From Vibrio sp. YMD68 (GTDB lineage Bacteria > Pseudomonadota > Gammaproteobacteria > Enterobacterales > Vibrionaceae): DNA of 64,000 bases. The DNA is taken from NCBI RefSeq assembly GCF_029958905.1, contig NZ_CP124613.1:186001-250000 (forward strand), read 5' to 3'. This document shows positions 36,135 through 45,444 of this stretch, piece by piece (the stretch's first letter is position 1; every line of letters begins with the position of its first letter). Under the pieces are notes generated by a model, which did not search any database, had not been told where the DNA came from, and saw only the letters and a list, made by a program, of their open reading frames with translations. Both the position numbers and the translations under genes were made by a program.

Positions 36135-36377
36135 ATGAACAACGAACTTGATGTAATTGATAACCTTGAAGATCTCGAAAAATTCCTGATTTCAGTAGAA
36201 AATGGTGGATTAGGTTTACAAGGTGTTTCTGGCGTCGGTATGGCCACAAACAACAGTGACGGTCGCCATTTTGTTGCGGTATTTGATGGCAACCAAAAAC
36301 TGCTATTGGCTCGTTGGATTACTCAAGAAGTCTTCGATACTGGTAAAGATCTGGTTCGCAATGGGCCCAAGAAGTAA
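36135..36377 (+). CDS. Small conserved hypothetical protein
   Basis: An 80-residue acidic protein starting MNNELDVIDNLEDLEKFLI and containing a Gly-rich centre (GGLGLQGVSGVG), then VAVFDGNQKLLLARWITQ. The pattern is alpha/beta with no known motif that I recognise. It starts about 105 bases after the MarR gene in the same direction and has a AGAATAGAAC upstream. Codon use fits the neighbours, so it is likely real. Function is unknown. Confidence 0.6.
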   Translation: MNNELDVIDNLEDLEKFLISVENGGLGLQGVSGVGMATNNSDGRHFVAVFDGNQKLLLARWITQEVFDTGKDLVRNGPKK

Positions 36378-36536
36378 TCAATGGCTGATGAGTTCCAAAC
36401 CGTATATTAAGACTCACAAACAGGGTTATTTCCTGTTTTAGACCACACCTGAATAACGTGGATGTCAAAAAGATATCGCCTCTCATCCTAGTGATGAATA
36501 CGAGGCGATGTTAAGACTCAATAACGCTCTATTTCA

Positions 36537-38420
36537 TCAACGAAATGAGCGACCTTTTAGCGGTAACCGGATTTGCTTGAGGGTGTTTGCAACTCTAGGC
36601 TTACTCACCTCAGAGCGTTTGATGGATTCAAACAAAGCAGGATCGAATGCTCCAGGCTGTTTAAGGTCGTGGCACAAATTGTCGATCAGTGATTGGTCTA
36701 CGCCCCACATAGTGAACAGGTGAACATAGTGCCGCTGTTGTGAATCTTGTTCACCAAAACTCATACTCTCTTTGGCAAGCGAGTAACGAAAAATAATCTC
36801 CTCATTGGGCTGGCAAAATATCAACGAAAGGGACAAAGGGGTTCTTTGCAGCCACAAATTCTTCGGCAAGTTAGCATCTTTGCCGCGCCAATATTCAGCG
36901 ACCAAAGATAACTGCTCATAGGTATATTGCGCCATTTTCTGTGCTTGCATCGCAAGATCTATCTGTTTCTGATAGCTGTTACGCGCAAAGTACTCCCATA
37001 GTATTAACGGAGAAAGTCCGTTTCGCGAACCAGCAAATGTGGTGTCGGGTGAGCCAATGTATTCTGGGTTATCGGGAGGAGATACCATGAATTTTTGTTT
37101 CGTCATATAAACACCGGTGGGCCATGGTGCACCCGGCCACTTATGTCCACTGGTCACAATAGAGTTAATCATCGGGTTACTAAAATCGAAGTTAGGTCCG
37201 GTATTGTTCCCCTGATCGGCAAAGAAACGTTGGTACTCTGGGCAATCTTTCGCCATCTTTATAAAAGGGAGATAGCTTGCGCCAAGCGCGCCATCCACAT
37301 GCACCCAATAGCCGCTTCGCATCTCATAATCGCTCTTAGGATCTTGTGGATCGATAGGCACCTTTCTTTGCCATAGACCATTCTCTTTTAAGATAGGTGC
37401 CAAACGAGACGTTATTTGGTCGACATCATCATACGCCCCTTTGAAGGTTGTCCCGCAGTTTAAAACCAATAAAATAGGGTGCCCTTTTTCAGCAAAAAAT
37501 CTGACATATGCGACCAGCTTTTCAACGTCGATCGCGCCAGAACCGGCTGGAAGTTCAGCAGTAGGTTGTTCTGACTCAACCTCACCAGGCCAAGGCTTAC
37601 CCAGATCAACAGGGTTCTCCTGTGGATAAAGTCGGTTACCGAGTGCACCAAACGTGTCGATCTTTTCAACCGCCATCGCCTTTACAATAGAGTAATGGGT
37701 GTCTTGTGAAAAAAAAGCCACTGGCGTGTAAGCATTGGCTTTGGCACGCGGTGTACAAGGGTAGTGAGCGTAAACTTCGTTATTGACCAAGGTGGCGCCA
37801 CTCACCGTTTCAGATTTTATTTCCTCTTCTAGTAACATCACACCGCTCAAATAGTCACGAGCATTAAGCATGGCATACAAGTTACCCTCTGTGCTTCCCA
37901 TGGTGAGAACATAGCCCCAATAACTGTCAGGATCACCGGGGTGAAATTGGTCGTTTTTATCAATATACGGCCCTTGTGAAGGCCAACTTGCATTCCACAA
38001 ACAAGCAAAATAATCCAGAACTGATCGCTCTACACATTTTGAGTTAATTGTGTAGTTTCCATTGACGAAAGGGTCACCAACATTATTTAGGCTCGCGTTA
38101 AGAAACGGAGAAAGCCGTTTTTGGTAGTTAATATTTTCTTCGGTTTGGTAGCCAAGAAAGTGCTGCTTTTGAACATCCACATAAGCAAGTAACTGGCTAT
38201 ACACTTGATCTTGCTCCGTCACTGTTTGTCCTATGGGCGGCAGTTCAACATCAAAGCTATCGACAGCCTGTTCGGTGTAATGAAAATCATAATTTCTTTC
38301 AGCGTAAACCTTCGTTGGGTCGGCGGAGGGTGGTGAAACTTTCCCAAGCGCGAACTCGGGTACCTGCTCTATCCATGGCTTGCGCCCAGGGCCGTATTTT
38401 ATCCTTGTTTGATCACTCAT
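36537..38420 (-). CDS. Large group II PLP-dependent decarboxylase, substrate unknown
   Basis: A 627-residue cytosolic decarboxylase of the group II type. The PLP lysine is Lys427 in TSGHKWPGAPWP, the PLP-ring Asp is Asp376 in HVDGALGASYLP, and the stacking His is His242 in DTHYSIVKA. GSTEGN at 175-180 holds the phosphate. It is about 100 residues longer than glutamate or histidine decarboxylases, mainly at the N-terminus. The DTHYSIVK block looks most like histidine-decarboxylase-type enzymes, but the substrate cannot be assigned. It has no antiporter partner beside it. About 430 bases upstream carry no gene. Confidence 0.85.
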   Translation of the reverse strand: MSDQTRIKYGPGRKPWIEQVPEFALGKVSPPSADPTKVYAERNYDFHYTEQAVDSFDVELPPIGQTVTEQDQVYSQLLAYVDVQKQHFLGYQTEENINYQKRLSPFLNASLNNVGDPFVNGNYTINSKCVERSVLDYFACLWNASWPSQGPYIDKNDQFHPGDPDSYWGYVLTMGSTEGNLYAMLNARDYLSGVMLLEEEIKSETVSGATLVNNEVYAHYPCTPRAKANAYTPVAFFSQDTHYSIVKAMAVEKIDTFGALGNRLYPQENPVDLGKPWPGEVESEQPTAELPAGSGAIDVEKLVAYVRFFAEKGHPILLVLNCGTTFKGAYDDVDQITSRLAPILKENGLWQRKVPIDPQDPKSDYEMRSGYWVHVDGALGASYLPFIKMAKDCPEYQRFFADQGNNTGPNFDFSNPMINSIVTSGHKWPGAPWPTGVYMTKQKFMVSPPDNPEYIGSPDTTFAGSRNGLSPLILWEYFARNSYQKQIDLAMQAQKMAQYTYEQLSLVAEYWRGKDANLPKNLWLQRTPLSLSLIFCQPNEEIIFRYSLAKESMSFGEQDSQQRHYVHLFTMWGVDQSLIDNLCHDLKQPGAFDPALFESIKRSEVSKPRVANTLKQIRLPLKGRSFR

Positions 38421-38847
38421 TTTGTTGCTCCAAGTTTTTAAGATTGATTTATTCGGAACAAGTAGCGCGAGTTTTTTCGCTACTTAGCCAACCACGAAAA
38501 ATTCGTGTATCGCTAACTATAGGCACATTATTGAGTATGAGTTCAGTTACTTATCAATAAATCAAAAAATATCATATTAACTTCAACATGATGGTCCTTA
38601 TATTTTGAGTGCTTAGTTTCAAAAATAAACACATTACAAATATTGATAGTTTGCCACTCAACAACTAAAGTCTAGTGTCAGCTTAGTTGCATATCGATCA
38701 ATTTGGAAAGCAAAAAAGCTGCCATGGCTAGGTGATAGACTGATCGAATACTTCATGAACGGATTGTTCGGCGACATGAAATAAAAATAAAAGATCAGCG
38801 TCATCATAATATCGCTCTAACTATGTTCGAATATAGTGAGGTATAAG
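38421..38847. other. Divergent promoter region
   Basis: About 430 AT-rich bases between the divergent decarboxylase and chemoreceptor genes. No small gene or strong inverted repeat is seen. It presumably holds both promoters. Confidence 0.5.
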
Positions 38848-40740
38848 ATGAAATTAGGCTTTAAATCAAGAATTTACTTCGGTGTCGGGGCGCTTGTCGC
38901 TGCATCACTCATCGTGCTGGGAACACTGAATATACTGGCTATGCGCGACAACATGGTTGAAGGTTTGGTGGAAAAAACATCGGATAAACTCAGTTTCCAT
39001 GTTTCAGAACTGGAACAGATGATGCAGTTCAAAACTCGGTCGATTAAGAACGGTGCTAAAAGCTTTAATCGTCAACTTAGCAGTGAAGACAATCAACGTT
39101 TAGTTGAACTTCTGGCTCAGAGTTCATCGCTCTCTAACGTTATCATGACCTATGAGGACGGCCGGGCATTTATGTCCTTAGAAGGCGAAAAGTATGATTT
39201 TCGTCAGCGTGATTGGTATCAAAATGCAAAAAACGCTCGTGACGTAATCATTACTGGTGTGTATCAAGATCAGTTGACTCAGCAAAAAGTGGTGAGTGTT
39301 ACGACACCGGTTACCCAAGACGGGCAATTTATAGGTGTTCTTCTTGGCGATGTACAGCTAGGAGATGTGGTCAGCGCCGTCAGTAATATGCGTTTTGCGG
39401 GTGGCGCGGCAACGTTGACCGACAACCAAGCGGTCTTTTTTGCCAGTGATGACCCGAATGATATAGGAAAAACCCCCTCACAAATTAGCCCCAATTTCAC
39501 AGACATGGAGCGCGCTTTTTTCTCTCAGCAATCGGGAAATCTTAGCTTTCCTTACCTTGGTATTCAATTTGATGGCTACTTTGAGCGCGTCAACCTTAGT
39601 CCTGATATGTATTGGACTTTAATGGTATTTGTGGACAAGGAAAGCGCACTGACTACCGTGTACGACGCTATGTATAAGTCACTGATGACTGGTGCCTTAC
39701 TGCTGCTTGTCAGTTTCAGTGCTATTTTTGTCATTTTACAATACGCGTATCGTCCGCTACTCAAATTGAAAAGAGCGGTATTGGATCTCTCAAATGGGAC
39801 TGGCGATCTTACCCAACGACTCAAAATAGAAGGCGAGGACGATTTGGCTCAAATAAGCCAGGGCTTTAATCGATTTGTAGAGAACCTACAAGAAATGATG
39901 TTACATATATCTCAAGCAAGTCAAAATATCTCAGTCAGCGCCAAGCAACTAGGGACAACAGCGCGAGAAAATGAAGGAATGCTCGTGACTCACTCTAGTG
40001 AAACAGAACAAGTGGTGACCGCCATTACTGAAATGAGTGAAAGCGCCAGAACGGTTGCCGAGAATGTCAATCAATCGAATCGTATTACGGAAGAGGCAAG
40101 CAAAGAAGCAGAGTCATCGTTGCTTATTGTTAACAATGCCGTCAGTACCGTCAGTGCATTGGTGACGGAAGTGGAGGATATGTCCAACAGCATTCTTCGC
40201 ATGAATCAAGACGCGAATAAAATCAGTAATGTGCTTAACGTCATCGGTGAAATCTCTGAACAAACCAACTTACTGGCACTCAATGCCGCTATTGAAGCAG
40301 CGCGGGCAGGTGAGCAAGGGCGCGGTTTCGCGGTAGTGGCTGATGAGGTTCGAGCGCTTGCAGGCCGAACACAAAATAGCACAATGGAAATTTCAGAAAT
40401 GCTAAGTCAGTTGCTGGGCGGGACAGAAAGTGTGGTTAAGGCGATGGATTCGACCAAAAGACAATGCCAAGAAACCGCCGACAAGACGGGCGAAGTGTCT
40501 GAAAGCTTGACCGTGATGAGCACTTCAGTCAAAGAAATCGACGATGTCAGCACCCAGATTGCGGCAGCGACTGAAGAGCAAAGTACCGTCGCTGAAGAGC
40601 TAAGTCGCAATATGCTCTCTATCCGCGATATTGTTGAGTCCCTCGTCAACAGCGGTAAGCAAACCGTGCAAGCGACAGAATTACTCAATGATACCAATGA
40701 TGATCTCAAACGTCAGGTGGCCAACTTTAAATTGAGTTAG
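38848..40740 (+). CDS. Methyl-accepting chemotaxis protein with dCache sensor
   Basis: A 630-residue chemoreceptor. A first transmembrane helix covers about residues 8-28. The periplasmic dCache domain includes the R-x-WY block [10 protein letters not shown], then [10 protein letters not shown] and GVLLGDVQL, the pattern of amino-acid or amine binding. A second helix lies near 278-298. HAMP and signalling domains follow, with the tip [20 protein letters not shown]. The start at 38848 is preferred because GTGAGG lies just before it; an upstream GTG at 38836 overlaps that site. It is divergent from the decarboxylase gene. Signals go to a chemotaxis array encoded elsewhere. Confidence 0.92.
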   Translation: MKLGFKSRIYFGVGALVAASLIVLGTLNILAMRDNMVEGLVEKTSDKLSFHVSELEQMMQFKTRSIKNGAKSFNRQLSSEDNQRLVELLAQSSSLSNVIMTYEDGRAFMSLEGEKYDFRQRDWYQNAKNARDVIITGVYQDQLTQQKVVSVTTPVTQDGQFIGVLLGDVQLGDVVSAVSNMRFAGGAATLTDNQAVFFASDDPNDIGKTPSQISPNFTDMERAFFSQQSGNLSFPYLGIQFDGYFERVNLSPDMYWTLMVFVDKESALTTVYDAMYKSLMTGALLLLVSFSAIFVILQYAYRPLLKLKRAVLDLSNGTGDLTQRLKIEGEDDLAQISQGFNRFVENLQEMMLHISQASQNISVSAKQLGTTARENEGMLVTHSSETEQVVTAITEMSESARTVAENVNQSNRITEEASKEAESSLLIVNNAVSTVSALVTEVEDMSNSILRMNQDANKISNVLNVIGEISEQTNLLALNAAIEAARAGEQGRGFAVVADEVRALAGRTQNSTMEISEMLSQLLGGTESVVKAMDSTKRQCQETADKTGEVSESLTVMSTSVKEIDDVSTQIAAATEEQSTVAEELSRNMLSIRDIVESLVNSGKQTVQATELLNDTNDDLKRQVANFKLS

Positions 40741-41003
40741 CGGCATTGAACATCGATAAAAAATACAATTGCACCCCAGGATATTCAATCGTTGGTCTTT
40801 TCATCTCCCTCCTTAAAAACTGGCCTAGCTAAAAACTAGGCCAACTACTATTGAGCACTTGTTCTGTTCATAACGGTAATATTATCGGTGGTGATTTTCT
40901 TGTCTCTTTACGTTCAAAACTCCCCAGTACAACGTACTAGAGAGCTTTACTAAGAGACAATGATAAAGAGATAGTGATAAAGATAAAGATAAAGATAAAT
41001 AGA

Positions 41004-41141
41004 CTAACGCGATGGGTGAGTTGGTAATGGGTGAGTTGGTAACTTAGGGTTATCCATTTCTGTGAGTCGCCCTTTGAACAGGCCCATACATCCTAACAAG
41101 AGAATAATCATGAACGGTATGGCTGCCATAATGCCGAACGT
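41004..41141 (-). pseudogene. Remnant of a transporter C-terminus, BCCT-like
   Basis: A short open frame with an in-frame stop just upstream and no start reads FGIMAAIPFMIILLLGCMG then LFKGRLTEMDN and ends with a repeated LPTHP. It looks like the last transmembrane helix and tail of a BCCT-type (betaine/choline) secondary transporter, the rest having been lost. A 15-bp tandem repeat lies in the tail. The family assignment is a guess from the helix and tail pattern. Confidence 0.35.
41012..41041. repeat. 15-bp perfect tandem duplication and adjoining ATAAAG repeats
   Basis: ATGGGTGAGTTGGTA is present twice (41012-41026 and 41027-41041). Just before it, near 40977-41000, ATAAAG is repeated about four times. 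Confidence 0.85.
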
Positions 41142-41155
41142 TTACGAGCAAAGTG

Positions 41156-42310
41156 TCAAGCAATAACCGAAACGCGATTTCGACCACCTCGCTTAGCTTG
41201 GTACAGTGCTTTATCTGCCCTATCTAAACACTCCTCCCAACTTTCCGAAACGAGTAACTGAGAAATACCAAAGCTCGAGGTAAACGCTAACAGTGGTTTT
41301 TCATCGATAACAGTCTCGGCAATCACTTGTCGTAAATCGTCGATAAACGTCTGGGCATAGCGCAAGTCGTAACCGGGTAACAGGATGATAATTTCATCGC
41401 CCCCTAACCGAAACGCCGCTGCATTGGCCGGCAAGGTTTGTTTAATACTCTTTGCAATGGCTTTAATGACCTCATCACCCACGAGGTGTCCATGCCCATC
41501 ATTGATTGCTTTAAAATGATCAATATCTGACATCACTAGGCAAACTGGCCCATGGCTGGAGTTATATTTAAAATCAGACATTGCCTCATCTAACGCACGA
41601 CGATTCTTAAGACCCGTCAACGGATCCTGGAAGGATAAACGATGGATTGAATGCAATAACCTAGCGTTAATCATCCAGAGCATCGAAAAGCTCATAGACA
41701 CAATGAGAGTAAGACTAAACAGAAAAGTAAGCTGGTGGATCGTATTTGCGTTCATGAAGCTGTCTATTTCTGCTTCTGATGTGGCGACATACACTCGTAT
41801 CAGCATAAATCCACCATAAGCGAAAAATGGTAATGCCATCATTCTTGTCGCGAGGGGTAAATCTTTGCGAGTTCCTTTTATCACAGCGATGGCTGTACTA
41901 ATGGTCGCAAAGGCTAAATATACGCTAAGAACTATAATCCGATTTTTTATCGACGGCATAAAGTAGGTAAAATAAACAAACCCCGCTAAAACGGCGAATA
42001 TCATGACGCTGCTGATATAAGTTGGTTTAAGGGTATAGCCGCGAAAGAGAGACAAGCTATACAGCGTTAAGTGAAAGCCGAGTGCTATGAGTACATTCGC
42101 CCCAATAATACTGAGAAAATCTGGAATAATACCTCTTAAACCCAGTAGCAATGGGCCACACCCGATCAAAAATATGGATAGTGAAAAAAGCGATAACCCC
42201 TTAATCGGCTTTTGAGCGATTTGAAACAATAGCAGACCAATAGAATAAATTACCGAAAACAGAATCACGATAAAGTTAAGCGTTCTGATATCTAACGAAA
42301 CACTATCCAT
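41156..42310 (-). CDS. Membrane diguanylate cyclase (GGDEF)
   Basis: A 384-residue inner-membrane protein. Residues 1-210 hold about seven hydrophobic helices, a 7TM-like sensor. Residues 225-384 are a GGDEF domain with the intact signature FRLGGDEIIILL and the opening DPLTGLKNRRALDE. It should make c-di-GMP. No I-site RxxD is evident in the segment just before GGDEI, where the protein reads KQTLPANAAAF. The gene lies between a transporter remnant and the divergent urea transporter. Signals sensed are unknown. Confidence 0.9.
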   Translation of the reverse strand: MDSVSLDIRTLNFIVILFSVIYSIGLLLFQIAQKPIKGLSLFSLSIFLIGCGPLLLGLRGIIPDFLSIIGANVLIALGFHLTLYSLSLFRGYTLKPTYISSVMIFAVLAGFVYFTYFMPSIKNRIIVLSVYLAFATISTAIAVIKGTRKDLPLATRMMALPFFAYGGFMLIRVYVATSEAEIDSFMNANTIHQLTFLFSLTLIVSMSFSMLWMINARLLHSIHRLSFQDPLTGLKNRRALDEAMSDFKYNSSHGPVCLVMSDIDHFKAINDGHGHLVGDEVIKAIAKSIKQTLPANAAAFRLGGDEIIILLPGYDLRYAQTFIDDLRQVIAETVIDEKPLLAFTSSFGISQLLVSESWEECLDRADKALYQAKRGGRNRVSVIA

Positions 42311-42453
42311 ACCGCCCTTCTTTTTTCAAAATACAGATACAATCACTCATGAGTTTTACCGCTTCTAAAATGTGGTACTGACATATATTTGTTACTCTAA
42401 ATAGAATAGCAACTTAACGGATGGATAACTTAATTGATAGATAAAAAACTCCC

Positions 42454-43425
42454 ATGAACCTTTATACGATAATTCGCGCTCTCTATGGGCAAACTCTCGT
42501 GTTACTGCGAGGCATGGGGCAAGTCACGTTTCAAGAAAACGCTGTCACTGGCGTTTTTGTTGCAATGGCTGTCAGCTTTCATTCGTTGCCATTATTCTCT
42601 GCGATGTTTGCTGGGCTTTGGGTATCTACTTGGGTCGGGAAAAAAGTCTGTGGCAACAAGCAAGAGGTCACTCGCGGTTTATACGGTTATAATGGGGCGT
42701 TAGTTGGCCTCGCCTTCTACACCCTATTCCAACCCATACCGTTATTTTGGATGACACTCTCCATCTTCGTAGCCTCAGCAATTTGCAGTGTTATCCAATC
42801 CCGATGGCGCTCTTCATTGCCTATCTTTACCGTGCCGTTTCTACTGGTTACCTTACTGTTTACTTTGTTGTTTATTCTTGTTGAGGGTAGTTTCAATCTG
42901 CCATTTAGCAAGGTCGAAACCTTGACTTCACTGCATAATGCAACTCAACGCACAATAACAATCTTAGATGGGTTCCAGGGAACGCTCAGCGGCGTCGGTC
43001 AAATTCTGTTTCTACAACCTTTGATGCCCAGTGTTTTGATCCTCATAGGGATAGCTTGCTCTTCTCGTTCAACCGCACTTTGGGCTTGTGTGGGCTCTGC
43101 GTGCGGAATGATGTTTGCGGTGGCAATCAATCTTCCCGACTCATTGTCGATACAAGGTTTGTGCGGTTTTAGTGCCTCACTCACGGCCATCGCACTCTCT
43201 CAAAGGCACGAACCATCTCAACGGCACGAACTATCTCAGTCGAGATCCTCATTAAGAGCCGATATATTGGCAAAGGGCCGTATTATGACAGGCGTGATTC
43301 TTGCTGCTTCCCTAAGCGTTTTTAGCTATTGGCTTGGTGTCGTGACTCTTACGCTACCCTTTGTCCTTTCCTGTTGGATATTGCTCTTTAACCGTACCAG
43401 TCGTCCCTCAAAGCCAACCCCTTAG
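42454..43425 (+). CDS. Urea transporter (UT family)
   Basis: A 323-residue inner-membrane channel of the UT family with about ten hydrophobic segments arranged as two halves. The first half carries GQVTFQENAVTGVFVAMAV and RGLYGYNGALVGLAFYT. The second has the equivalent LSGVGQILFLQPL and LSIQGLCGFSASLTAIAL. These repeated blocks are the family mark. It would pass urea down its gradient. No urease or amidolyase genes are in the window, so the route of use is unknown. A hairpin terminator follows at 43495. Confidence 0.88.
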   Translation: MNLYTIIRALYGQTLVLLRGMGQVTFQENAVTGVFVAMAVSFHSLPLFSAMFAGLWVSTWVGKKVCGNKQEVTRGLYGYNGALVGLAFYTLFQPIPLFWMTLSIFVASAICSVIQSRWRSSLPIFTVPFLLVTLLFTLLFILVEGSFNLPFSKVETLTSLHNATQRTITILDGFQGTLSGVGQILFLQPLMPSVLILIGIACSSRSTALWACVGSACGMMFAVAINLPDSLSIQGLCGFSASLTAIALSQRHEPSQRHELSQSRSSLRADILAKGRIMTGVILAASLSVFSYWLGVVTLTLPFVLSCWILLFNRTSRPSKPTP

Positions 43426-43494
43426 AATCTCACTGTTACGCTATCTTCCTTGGATCCTTATTCGTTTACCCCATTCCCTTTGACTCATAAACGG

Positions 43495-43526
43495 CCCATC
43501 TGATCATCACTCAGATGGGTGATTTT
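43495..43526 (+). terminator. Terminator after the urea transporter gene, overlapping the soxR stop
   Basis: CCCATCTGA (43495-43503) and TCAGATGGG (43511-43519) form a 9-bp stem with a 7-base loop, followed by TGATTTTTC. The soxR stop codon lies inside the loop. Confidence 0.75.
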
Positions 43527-43956
43527 TCGCCTCAAGCAACAAGTTAGCCCCCGCATGATCAACGCCCAATTTATCTTGAGGGTTACGTAACGCGCAGTTT
43601 TCTAACGATAGGCAACCACAACCTATGCATCCGCCTAAATCTTGCTGTAACGCTTTCAATTGTGTGATTCGTTGTTCTAGCAGATCGTGCCAAGAAGTGG
43701 CAAGCGCTTCCCACTGCTGCTTGGTGGGTGCTTGATGTTTCGGCAGGGATGCCAAAGCACTGCCAATATCCTCTAAGCTTAATCCGACTTGTTGCGCTGC
43801 TTTTATTACCGCGACTCGTCTTAACACACTTCGATGATACCGCCGCTGGTTTCCCTCATTTCTCCAACTGCTTATTAATCCTTTTCTTTCATAAAAGTGC
43901 AACGCAGACACTTTGACTCCAGACCGCTTTGCCGCTTCACCAACACTGATATCCAT
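43507..43956 (-). CDS. soxR: SoxR, redox-sensing MerR-family activator
   Basis: A 149-residue MerR-type regulator with a [2Fe-2S] cluster. The winged helix is at residues 3-40 (ISVGEAAKRSGVKVSALHFYERKGL, a longer family block). The cluster cysteines are Cys110, Cys113, Cys115 and Cys121 (CIGCGCLSLENC), exactly as in the family. The ATG at 43956 follows GGGAGGTGAT. It is divergent from an MFS gene whose promoter holds a SoxR-type palindrome with a 19-base spacer. No soxS is nearby, so this is the non-enteric type that directly controls pumps in response to redox-active compounds. Confidence 0.95.
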   Translation of the reverse strand: MDISVGEAAKRSGVKVSALHFYERKGLISSWRNEGNQRRYHRSVLRRVAVIKAAQQVGLSLEDIGSALASLPKHQAPTKQQWEALATSWHDLLEQRITQLKALQQDLGGCIGCGCLSLENCALRNPQDKLGVDHAGANLLLEAKNHPSE

Positions 43957-44042
43957 ATCACCTCCCTCGCTCTTTATAGAACACAACTAGTACAGAAAAC
44001 ACCGAGTAGAAAAACCCACTAGGAAATAAGTAAACAAATCAC

Positions 44043-44073
44043 TTTACCTTAACTTAAGTTGAGGTTTTACAGT
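44043..44073 (+). promoter_or_regulatory. SoxR box in a 19-bp-spacer promoter
   Basis: A -35 TTTACC (44043-44048) and -10 TACAGT (44068-44073) are exactly 19 bases apart, the MerR-class spacing. Between them ACCTTAACTT/AAGTTGAGGT (44046-44065) is a near-perfect palindrome, close to the known CCTCAAGTTAACTTGAGG SoxR box. It faces the MFS gene at 44108. Confidence 0.85.
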
Positions 44074-44107
44074 AGCAACAAATGATATTACTTTCACGGA
44101 TGAAAAC

Positions 44108-45322
44108 ATGAAAAACAAAACAATACCTTATTTAACAGGAAGACTGTTCGACGGCATCTCTTCCGGGCTCTTTATGATGGCTCTGCCTTGGGTCATGTTA
44201 CAAACCCCGAACATGGGAACGTTTGTCGCTTTGGTCGCGTTAGCCTGTACTGTGGTGTCATTTTTACTAACCCCTCTATTTTCAACCTATATCGATCGGC
44301 ATTCACGCAAGTTTCTGTTGATCTTGAACCAAGTGATTCAATCGCTAACCGCGGGAGTGGTGATGTTTGCCTATTGGTATGGTTGGAGCTCGCACTGGTT
44401 GCTGGCTGGAGCACAGCTGTTCATTTGGGTTTCAAGTAACTTTGCGTGGGCGGCTAACAATGCGTTTACTCAAGAAAACTATGAACGTGACGAATACGCG
44501 GCTATTTCGAGCTACCAAGAAATTGTGATGCAAAGCACCACATTAGGCGCTGGGGCGTTAGGCGTGATGTTATTGCAGATTTGGGGCATGTTCGAGTTTG
44601 CTTTGTTTGCTGCTGTCGCGTCTGCCCTTGCCGCGTTCAGTTACACACTGACACCTTACCGTCAACAACTGCGCCCAAAGAGCCGTGTTCCATTTTTTAA
44701 TCAACTACTTGAAAGCAAATCGATCTTTTCTCAGTCGCCAAAATTCTACGGTTTTTTAATGATTTCATGTTTGTCGTACCCAATTCTGACCTTCCTTGGA
44801 AAGTTAGTGCCTATCTCTTTTTCAGAACAAGGTTTGTCGGGCCAATGGTACGCTGCCTATAACATTAGTTTTGGCCTGGGTTCATTGCTAACAGGGGTTT
44901 TGCTACAACAAATATTGGCGAAATTTTCTCTACAAAATACCATCCAATACGCGATGTTTTTCGTCGCACTCATGTTATTTGGCATGAGTATTTCTAGTGC
45001 GCCAGAACTGCTGATAGTGTTCACATTCGGGTTTGGCTTTTTCAATGCCATCAACCGCATTGCAAGAACCAACTGGATGCACCATACCGTTGCAATTGAA
45101 CAACGAGGACGAGTAGACGGTGGGCTCGCCATGTTTTCAACCCTGGCCCAGAGCTTGAGTTATGTATTGATTGCACTGCTTAGTCACTATCAACACATCT
45201 CAATGGGGTTTGCTATCGCCGCGGTTGTCGTGCTCATCGCAAGCATTATGATGCTCAATCTCGGCAGAACTCTGACGGGAAAATCATCGCTTGATATGAA
45301 AGGTGCAACAGCGAACAGTTAG
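44108..45322 (+). CDS. MFS efflux transporter under SoxR control
   Basis: A 404-residue inner-membrane transporter with about twelve transmembrane helices. It begins MKNKTIPYLTGRLFDGISSG and has the loop-2 motif YIDRHSRKFLLI, a form of the MFS DRxGRR signature, between helices 2 and 3. It resembles DHA-type exporters of the EntS/MFS_3 group. The SoxR-type promoter directly upstream suggests it exports redox-active antibiotics or phenazine- or quinone-like compounds. The substrate itself cannot be read. It is divergent from soxR. Confidence 0.85.
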   Translation: MKNKTIPYLTGRLFDGISSGLFMMALPWVMLQTPNMGTFVALVALACTVVSFLLTPLFSTYIDRHSRKFLLILNQVIQSLTAGVVMFAYWYGWSSHWLLAGAQLFIWVSSNFAWAANNAFTQENYERDEYAAISSYQEIVMQSTTLGAGALGVMLLQIWGMFEFALFAAVASALAAFSYTLTPYRQQLRPKSRVPFFNQLLESKSIFSQSPKFYGFLMISCLSYPILTFLGKLVPISFSEQGLSGQWYAAYNISFGLGSLLTGVLLQQILAKFSLQNTIQYAMFFVALMLFGMSISSAPELLIVFTFGFGFFNAINRIARTNWMHHTVAIEQRGRVDGGLAMFSTLAQSLSYVLIALLSHYQHISMGFAIAAVVVLIASIMMLNLGRTLTGKSSLDMKGATANS

Positions 45323-45402
45323 GGCTAGGGCCTAGTCACTTCCTTTGAGGAGCTCTGAGGTGGGAGGTGGGATCTCGGCTCTAAACGCTTTTATCCTCAT
45401 CT

Positions 45403-45444
45403 AAAAAGGCTGAGCTCGCTAGATCAGCGAGTACTGGCCTTTTT
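45403..45444. terminator. Bidirectional terminator between the MFS and MATE genes
   Basis: AAAAAGGC and GCTCGCT pair with AGCGAG and GGCCTTTTT in an interrupted hairpin. It has A-runs on the left and T-runs on the right and overlaps the last codons of the MATE frame. Confidence 0.7.

Noticed and set aside
40900..40960. Inverted repeat TTGTCTCTT / AAGAGACAA with an inner AGTAC hairpin, and GGCCTAG stem at 40821-40843
   Set aside because: Arms are far apart, no T-run follows, and the region is low complexity. A terminator or RNA gene cannot be supported.
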